Part shown: positions 6,159-10,481 of the stretch, piece by piece | How positions within the stretch are numbered: position 1 is the stretch's first letter | Layout of the letters: each line of letters begins with the position of its first letter | The notes under the pieces: generated by a model | Seen by the model: only the letters and a program-made list of their open reading frames with translations | Told to the model about the DNA's origin: nothing | Database searches by the model: none | NCBI GenBank assembly: GCA_026396535.1 | Contig: JAPLWP010000067.1 | Coordinates: 1 to 13,055 of the forward strand | Source: Candidatus Magasanikiibacteriota bacterium | GTDB lineage: Bacteria; Patescibacteriota; Patescibacteriia; Magasanikbacterales; GWA2-37-8 | DNA: 13,055 nt | Reading direction: 5' to 3' | Position numbers and translations under genes: made by a program

Positions 6159-6710
6159 TTAATTAGGTTTATTTTCTTCTTCGTCTTCGTTATTTTTATT
6201 TTTTCTGCTTTCTTTTAATTCTTGCAGTATGCTCTCGGGAGTTTGTAAATATTTAGAGAAATCAATGCTATGGTCTCTTATTAAATTTTCCTCTAATTCC
6301 CCAGAAGCCGCCGCCGCAGCCTTTAGATCTTTTGTTTTTTTTGATTCACCGTCTGATTTTTGAACGCTGGTGGGAAATAAAAATTCTTTGGTCTTAAATC
6401 CGTCTTTTGCACCAGCGGCCAATTTAAACCTCAATTCTGCTAAATATTTAAAATGCGCATCTCTTTCCTGGTCGTTCATGAATTCTAGTACTATTTCGCA
6501 TACCATGTCCAAAACCCAATGCATTTCTTTGTCAGGGTTGTTATTATAAACATCAAAGAAAAGCTTTTTAATTCTTTCTTTAGTAAAGAATTTTTTATCA
6601 AAAAACTCTTCTTCCATTTCGTCGATAAATTGAGCAAATTTTGCGTAATTAAATTGTTCTTTGGCGCTGAGGTTTATGAACTCTCTGTTACGCTGCATGC
6701 CTTCGCCCAT
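6159..6710 (-). CDS. Unrecognised charged helical protein (183 aa)
   Basis: I do not recognise the family. The N-terminal 105 residues are rich in Phe, Glu and Lys and look helical (FAQFIDEMEEEFFDKKFF; ERIKKLFFDVY; WVLDMVCEIVLEFM; HFKYLAELRFKLAAG). A low-complexity hinge follows (KKTKDLKAAAAASGEL, about 123-138), then a C-terminal segment ending in an acidic and Asn-rich tail (NKNNEDEEENKPN). There is no signal peptide or membrane helix. The ATG at 6710 has no SD; a TATCAT -10-like box (6730-6725) would give an 8-base 5' UTR. A second ATG four codons later is possible. It heads a two-gene minus-strand unit with the 126-aa ORF, divergent from trpS across the palindrome at 6736-6757. Confidence 0.7.
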   Translation of the reverse strand: MGEGMQRNREFINLSAKEQFNYAKFAQFIDEMEEEFFDKKFFTKERIKKLFFDVYNNNPDKEMHWVLDMVCEIVLEFMNDQERDAHFKYLAELRFKLAAGAKDGFKTKEFLFPTSVQKSDGESKKTKDLKAAAAASGELEENLIRDHSIDFSKYLQTPESILQELKESRKNKNNEDEEENKPN

Positions 6711-6735
6711 ATGGTTTACAATTCATGATAAATTA

Positions 6736-6757
6736 GCTAAACTATAAATAGTTTAGC
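6736..6757. promoter_or_regulatory. Perfect palindrome between trpS and the divergent pair
   Basis: Two 10-bp arms, GCTAAACTAT (6736-6745) and ATAGTTTAGC (6748-6757), flank an AA centre with no mismatch. It lies 14 bases before the trpS ATG and 25 bases from the divergent start. For trpS, TTTACA (6715-6720) and TAAACT (6738-6743) are 17 bases apart and would put the -10 and transcription start inside the palindrome, the usual place for a repressor operator. A weak RNA hairpin is the alternative. Confidence 0.45.
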
Positions 6758-6771
6758 ACTTAATATTTTTT

Positions 6772-7752
6772 ATGTCCAAACCTGTAATCGTCTCTGGTAT
6801 TCAGCCGACCGGTAACCTTCATATTGGTAATTATCTAGGAGCGGTGAAAAACTGGCTCGAGCTTCAGAAATCTGGGAAATACCAACTATATATATTCATC
6901 GCCGATTTACATTCTTTGACCGGTAAACTTACTGCCGAGCAGTTGCGTGAGCAGGTCAGGATTACGGCCGCTGAATTATTGGCAGCTGATATTGATCCGG
7001 ATAAGACCACTTTTTTTGTGCAATCCCAGGTAATAGGCCACGCTGATTTGGCTTGGATATTCAATTGTGTCACTCCGATGGGTGAATTGGAGCGTATGAC
7101 TCAGTATAAAGATAAATCCGAGCAATTAAACAAAACTACAGCGGGGTTATTTGACTATCCGGTATTGCAAGCCGCCGATATTTTGATATATAAGGGCGAG
7201 CAAGTGCCGGTAGGACAAGACCAAGTTCAGCACGTAGAGCTCACTCGTGATATTGCTCGCTGGTTTAATAATAGATATGGTGAATTCTTCCCCGAAGCCA
7301 AACATCTTTTGACCCATGTGCCAAAAGTGATGAGTTTGCTCGAACCAGAAAAGAAAATGAGTAAAAGTCTAGGAGCTGGCCATGTGATAGAATTGCGTGA
7401 AAACCCAGAAGAGATAGAAAACAAATTAAAAAAAGCGGTTACGGCTACTACGGGAGGTGTGCAGGCGCCAGGAGTGATTAATTTATTAGGATTATTGAAA
7501 GAATTTGGTGATAAAAAAATCCATGATGCTTTTGTATCTGCTGAAAAAGAAGGCAGTATTCGCTATGGTGATTTGAAAAAAGCTTTGGGCGAAGCGGTGG
7601 CCCAGCATTTTGCTGAATTTAGAATCAAACGTGAAAAGCTTTTGAAAGATCCAAAAAAATTGGATAAGATTTTGGCCAAAGGCGCTGCCAAAGCGCAAAA
7701 AGTGGCGACAAAAAATATGGCTGAAGTTCGTAAGTTGGTTGGTGTTAAATAA
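6772..7752 (+). CDS. trpS: Tryptophanyl-tRNA synthetase
   Basis: TrpRS (326 aa, typical bacterial length) charges tRNA-Trp; it is a class Ic synthetase and acts as a homodimer in the cytoplasm. The Rossmann-fold signatures are clear: GIQPTGNLHIGNYLGA (9-24) contains the HIGH-type motif HIGN (17-20), and EKKMSKSLG (193-201) contains KMSKS. Substrate-pocket segments LQAADILIYKGEQVPVGQDQ (132-151) and HVELTRDIARWFN (154-166) are intact. The C-terminal part is Lys- and Ala-rich (KLDKILAKGAAKAQKVATK). The ATG at 6772 gives the standard N-terminus; no SD is present. The next gene starts 21 bases after the stop, so it is likely cotranscribed. Confidence 0.96.
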   Translation: MSKPVIVSGIQPTGNLHIGNYLGAVKNWLELQKSGKYQLYIFIADLHSLTGKLTAEQLREQVRITAAELLAADIDPDKTTFFVQSQVIGHADLAWIFNCVTPMGELERMTQYKDKSEQLNKTTAGLFDYPVLQAADILIYKGEQVPVGQDQVQHVELTRDIARWFNNRYGEFFPEAKHLLTHVPKVMSLLEPEKKMSKSLGAGHVIELRENPEEIENKLKKAVTATTGGVQAPGVINLLGLLKEFGDKKIHDAFVSAEKEGSIRYGDLKKALGEAVAQHFAEFRIKREKLLKDPKKLDKILAKGAAKAQKVATKNMAEVRKLVGVK

Positions 7753-7773
7753 TTTATTTTTAATTAAAATAAT

Positions 7774-8721
7774 ATGGAAAATACATCGAATTTGCACAGT
7801 GGTCCAAAAGATGTTTTTTTGCATCTTTTTAATATCGTTACTTTTTATTTGACAATTATTGGGTTTATTACTCTGTATATCCAATATATTAATGCTGCTT
7901 TTCCGGATGCTCTTAATTATTATTTTCAGTCTATCGCCGGAGCGGTGAGAATATCTTCTTCTATTTTATTTATCTCAGTGCCAGCTTATCTTTTGAGCTC
8001 TTGGTTGTTGGCCGCAGATTTACGTGTTGTGCCACAGAAAAGGGATTTTAAATTACGCAAATGGTTGTTGTATTTTACCCTTTTTATTTCCGCGATTATT
8101 ATCATTATAGATCTTATTACTTTTATTTATAATTTTCTCAGCGGTGAATTAACTATACAATTCTTTTTGAAGATATTGGTAGTACTAGCGGTAGCTGGAG
8201 CAGTATTTGGTTATTATATTTGGGAATTAAAAAGAGAAGATTTAAATTCCAAGGTGCCTAAAATGTTGGCGATAATTTTGGCAGTGCTAACTATCGTGAG
8301 TGTTGGGGCTGGTTTCTTTGTGGTTGGTTCGCCGGCTACTCAGCGCAATCGTCGCTTTGATGATCAGAGAGTAAGTGATTTACAGAATTTACAGGGCCAA
8401 GTAGTGAATTATTGGACTCAAAAAGCTATTGTTCCGGCAAAGCTTAGTGATTTGCAGGATAGTATTTCTGGCTTTAGGGTGCCATCAGATCCAGAAACAG
8501 GAGCGGCCTATGAATATAGAATAATTGATAAATTAAATTTTGAATTGTGTGCCAGCTTCAAAACTTCCGGTCCTGATGTCAACCAACCTAGAAGTATGAT
8601 CTATTCTCCAAATGATCCTTATAGTCAGAATTGGGCACACAAAGCGGAAAGAACCTGCTTTGACCGCACCATTGATCCAGAATTATACAAATCACAGCTG
8701 CCAGTCGTGCCAGTGAAATAG
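7774..8721 (+). CDS. DUF5671-type membrane protein with pilin-like C-terminal domain
   Basis: Five predicted TM helices (about 14-38, 57-80, 96-122, 127-150 and 163-185) resemble the DUF5671 family common in Patescibacteria. After the last helix, residues 186-315 look like the globular part of a type IV pilin or pseudopilin: an RRFDDQRVSDLQNLQGQVVN helix (193-212), PAKLSDL, a DPETGAAYEYR strand block and LCASF. These match the pattern of pilin heads with a DP-x-TG-x-x-Y-x-Y turn. Such a head is normally attached to one N-terminal helix and processed by a prepilin peptidase, whereas here it is fused to a polytopic membrane domain and presumably faces outwards. The function is unknown. It lies 21 bases after trpS, has no SD, and its stop is 4 bases before the promoter of the tRNA-Asn unit. 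Confidence 0.72.
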   Translation: MENTSNLHSGPKDVFLHLFNIVTFYLTIIGFITLYIQYINAAFPDALNYYFQSIAGAVRISSSILFISVPAYLLSSWLLAADLRVVPQKRDFKLRKWLLYFTLFISAIIIIIDLITFIYNFLSGELTIQFFLKILVVLAVAGAVFGYYIWELKREDLNSKVPKMLAIILAVLTIVSVGAGFFVVGSPATQRNRRFDDQRVSDLQNLQGQVVNYWTQKAIVPAKLSDLQDSISGFRVPSDPETGAAYEYRIIDKLNFELCASFKTSGPDVNQPRSMIYSPNDPYSQNWAHKAERTCFDRTIDPELYKSQLPVVPVK

Positions 8722-8724
8722 TAT

Positions 8725-8753
8725 TTGACAAGTTTAAAAGGTATTGATAGAGT
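8725..8753 (+). promoter_or_regulatory. Promoter of leader peptide / tRNA-Asn unit
   Basis: A perfect -35 TTGACA (8725-8730) lies 17 bases from TAGAGT (8748-8753), which keeps the three most important -10 positions (first T, A, last T) and has an extended -10 TG at 8745-8746. Placing the last -10 base at -7 puts +1 at 8760, the A of the leader ATG. The transcript would therefore begin with its start codon. Confidence 0.65.
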
Positions 8754-8759
8754 ATATAT

Positions 8760-8807
8760 ATGAAACAGACATTTTCTACAAATAATAACAATAATAATCC
8801 TGCCTAA
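8760..8807 (+). CDS. Asn-rich leader peptide MKQTFSTNNNNNNPA
   Basis: A 15-codon ORF whose codons 8-13 are AAT AAT AAC AAT AAT AAT (8781-8798), ending at TAA 8805-8807. It sits directly upstream of mutually exclusive antiterminator and terminator stems and of the tRNA-Asn(GUU) gene, the tRNA that decodes both AAU and AAC. The ORF begins at the predicted transcription start, so it would be translated as a leaderless mRNA; no SD is present. By analogy with trp and his leaders, ribosomes would stall on the Asn run when charged tRNA-Asn is scarce. The stop codon forms the first three bases of the antiterminator 5' arm, so a ribosome that finishes would cover that arm. The peptide itself probably has no function. 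An Asn-coding run could arise by chance in AT-rich DNA; the coincidence with the tRNA identity argues against that. Confidence 0.6.
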   Translation: MKQTFSTNNNNNNPA

Positions 8808-8852
8808 GTGGGTGAGTTATTGTTGAATAGAAAAAACAAACTCCCTCACTTA
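8805..8852 (+). promoter_or_regulatory. Candidate antiterminator stem of tRNA-Asn attenuator
   Basis: TAAGTGGGTGAGTT (8805-8818) pairs with AACTCCCTCACTTA (8839-8852) with 12 Watson-Crick pairs, one G-U pair and one mismatch. Its 3' arm contains the whole left arm of the terminator apart from one base, so only one of the two stems can form. A third possible pairing joins the Asn codons (AACAATAA, 8787-8794) to TTATTGTT (8817-8824). It resembles the 1:2 hairpin of classical attenuators, though it shares only a few bases with the antiterminator. Confidence 0.6.
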
Positions 8853-8866
8853 CTGAGGGAGTTTTT
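8838..8866 (+). terminator. Attenuator terminator before tRNA-Asn
   Basis: AAACTCCCTCA (8838-8848) and TGAGGGAGTTT (8854-8864) form a perfect 11-bp stem with a CTTAC loop, running into TTTTT (8862-8866). It stands only 3 bases before the tRNA 5' end. It would stop transcripts before the tRNA unless disrupted by the antiterminator, and also ends read-through from the trpS operon. Confidence 0.8.
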
Positions 8867-8869
8867 AAT

Positions 8870-8941
8870 TCCGGGATAGTTGAGCGGTACAACGCCACGC
8901 TGTTAACGTGGATTTCGTAGGTTCGAGTCCTACTCCCGGAG
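8870..8941 (+). tRNA. tRNA-Asn(GUU)
   Basis: A complete 72-nt cloverleaf. The acceptor stem is TCCGGGA (8870-8876) with TCCCGGA (8934-8940); the D stem is GTTG/CAAC (8879-8882, 8890-8893) with GG in the loop; the anticodon stem is CCACG/CGTGG (8895-8899, 8907-8911) with loop CTGTTAA, so the anticodon GTT (8902-8904) reads Asn codons. The T stem is GTAGG/CCTAC (8917-8921, 8929-8933) around TTCGAGT. Discriminator G is at 8941. The CCA end is not encoded (GCA follows the stem) and must be added enzymatically. The GUU anticodon makes this tRNA a Tgt substrate. Confidence 0.97.
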
Positions 8942-8950
8942 CAATTGAAC

Positions 8951-8983
8951 AAAAGCAGACCAATAACGGTCTGTTTTTGTTTT
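8951..8983 (+). terminator. Intrinsic terminator of tRNA-Asn
   Basis: CAGACC (8956-8961) and GGTCTG (8968-8973), extended by AAAAG pairing with TTTTT, enclose AATAAC and are followed by a T-rich tract. It lies 9 bases after the tRNA, so tRNA-Asn forms a monocistronic unit with its leader. Confidence 0.85.
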
Positions 8984-9049
8984 ATCGAATAGAATGGTTT
9001 TATTTTGAATTAATAATGTCTTAATGCGTTTCGTATATGGTAGTTAGGT

Positions 9050-10147
9050 ATGAAATACGTTAAAAAAATAAAATTAGATAATGCCCCTAAAATGAAGATC
9101 TCTCTTTTGGTTGCTTGTTTCAACGAAGAGAAATCCTTACGCAAGTCCATCAGATCCTGTCTTAATCAAACTCGAAAATTCGATGAGATGATTTATGTGG
9201 ATGATTCATCAACGGATAAAACCCCTGTTATTTTAAATAAGTATTCTGTTAATCCTAAATACAGCAATTTTCTTAAAGCAGTTAGAACTCCTCGTAACAC
9301 TGGAAATAAGAGTAGTGCCCAAGAATTTGGTCTGCAATTTATCACGGGAGATATATTTGTCGTCACTGACGCCGACACTTTTCTTGATAAACATTTTGTG
9401 AAAGAAATTGAAAAAAGCTTTGTTGATAACGCTGGTGCCGCCGCCGTGGCCGGCTATGTGCGTAGTTTGCCTTATAATTGGTTGACCTTATGCCGATCTT
9501 TTGAGTATACCATAGGACAAAAAGTTCATAAGCAGGCGGAATATTTTATGAGTTATATATTTGTTATACCCGGAGCAGCCAGCGCTTTTCGCTCCGATAT
9601 TTTTCGTGAGAATGTTTCTTTTGATCATGACACTATTACAGAGGACCTGGATTTTACTTATAAATTGCATGAGAAAAATTTTAAGATTTTTTATAACTCC
9701 AAGGCAGTAATTTATACCCAAGATCCCATTGATTTAAAAAATTACATTAATCAAACACGCCGGTGGTTTGGTGGCGGGTGGCAGAATCTAATCAAACACT
9801 GGAATTCTATTCCAGAAAGTCCAATGAGATCATTTGAAATTTCTCTTATATATGGAGAAGGAGTGGTATTTTCTGTTGTATTTTTAATAATTCCATTCAT
9901 TAATTTATGGGTAGAGTTATTGTTTTTAGTTGGATATTTCGTGATTACATCATTATTTGCCATATGGGCGGCACGGACTGAAAGAAGACCGTCTATAATG
10001 TTGGTACCTTTTGTTTATATCCTGCTGCTTTACATCAACGCTTATATTTACCTAGAACAATTTTATTTGGAAATAATATTAAGAAAAAAAAATTTAAAGT
10101 GGTTTAAACCTGATCGTTTTATTTTTAAATCAAAAATATTCAAATAA
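9050..10147 (+). CDS. Membrane family 2 glycosyltransferase (PgaC/IcaA/NodC-like)
   Basis: A processive-type GT2 glycosyltransferase (365 aa) that would polymerise a surface polysaccharide from a nucleotide sugar at the inner face of the membrane. GT-A fold signatures appear in order: SLLVACFNEEKSLRKSI (18-34), YVDDSSTDKT (49-58), the metal-binding DAD in VVTDADTFLD (104-113), catalytic acid region ITEDLDFTYKLHE (196-208) and QTRRW (235-239), the QxxRW motif of processive synthases. Two or three C-terminal TM helices follow (about 270-285, 287-306 and 315-337). The N-terminal TM pair of PgaC and NodC is missing, so the catalytic domain starts at once. ATG 9050 is used; Met15 (9092) is an alternative, and neither has an SD. 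A small membrane protein and a secreted deacetylase follow, pointing to one polysaccharide locus. Sugar specificity cannot be read from sequence. Confidence 0.88.
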   Translation: MKYVKKIKLDNAPKMKISLLVACFNEEKSLRKSIRSCLNQTRKFDEMIYVDDSSTDKTPVILNKYSVNPKYSNFLKAVRTPRNTGNKSSAQEFGLQFITGDIFVVTDADTFLDKHFVKEIEKSFVDNAGAAAVAGYVRSLPYNWLTLCRSFEYTIGQKVHKQAEYFMSYIFVIPGAASAFRSDIFRENVSFDHDTITEDLDFTYKLHEKNFKIFYNSKAVIYTQDPIDLKNYINQTRRWFGGGWQNLIKHWNSIPESPMRSFEISLIYGEGVVFSVVFLIIPFINLWVELLFLVGYFVITSLFAIWAARTERRPSIMLVPFVYILLLYINAYIYLEQFYLEIILRKKNLKWFKPDRFIFKSKIFK

Positions 10148-10157
10148 TTTTAATCGT

Positions 10158-10481
10158 ATGTCTCCTACACCTTTTCTTGGATTATCAGTCCTGATCCATC
10201 TCGGCATAATTTTTATAAACCGAATGCTTGGCCGCAACGGCCCAATCAAGCGTGTGCGTCTAAAAATAAATAAGCCATCAGTATCCCGGCGCATCAGTAT
10301 GGCTATAATCACGTCTGTGCTCACGGTCGTTAGTATCAGTGCCGCCCTACTAATTGATACCGCTGTTGTGGATAAGCATTCGTCGATAAGATTTATTAAT
10401 CATATCATTGCTCAAGATTTAAATCATGACACCATAAATAACTCAAATAATATTTATTCACCTCTTAATTATAAAATATGA
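10158..10481 (+). CDS. Small two-TM membrane protein coupled to the deacetylase gene
   Basis: A 107-aa protein with TM helices at about 5-21 and 46-70, joined by a basic loop (NRMLGRNGPIKRVRLKINK) that is probably cytoplasmic, and an Asn-rich C-terminal tail of about 37 residues. It begins 10 bases after the glycosyltransferase stop. Its TGA overlaps the next ATG as ATGA (10478-10481), strong evidence for a real, translationally coupled gene. I see no homology to a named family. In size, topology and position it recalls PgaD/IcaD, small two-TM partners needed by PNAG synthases; this is inference from context only. Confidence 0.65.
   Translation: MSPTPFLGLSVLIHLGIIFINRMLGRNGPIKRVRLKINKPSVSRRISMAIITSVLTVVSISAALLIDTAVVDKHSSIRFINHIIAQDLNHDTINNSNNIYSPLNYKI

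Noticed and set aside
8870..8941. tRNA-Lys or another identity for the tRNA
   Set aside because: The seven-base anticodon loop CTGTTAA places GTT at 34-36, so Asn is unambiguous.
9799..9815. CTGGAAT-TCT-ATTCCAG inverted repeat in the glycosyltransferase gene
   Set aside because: Short, in coding sequence, with no U tract or partner signal; compatible with chance.
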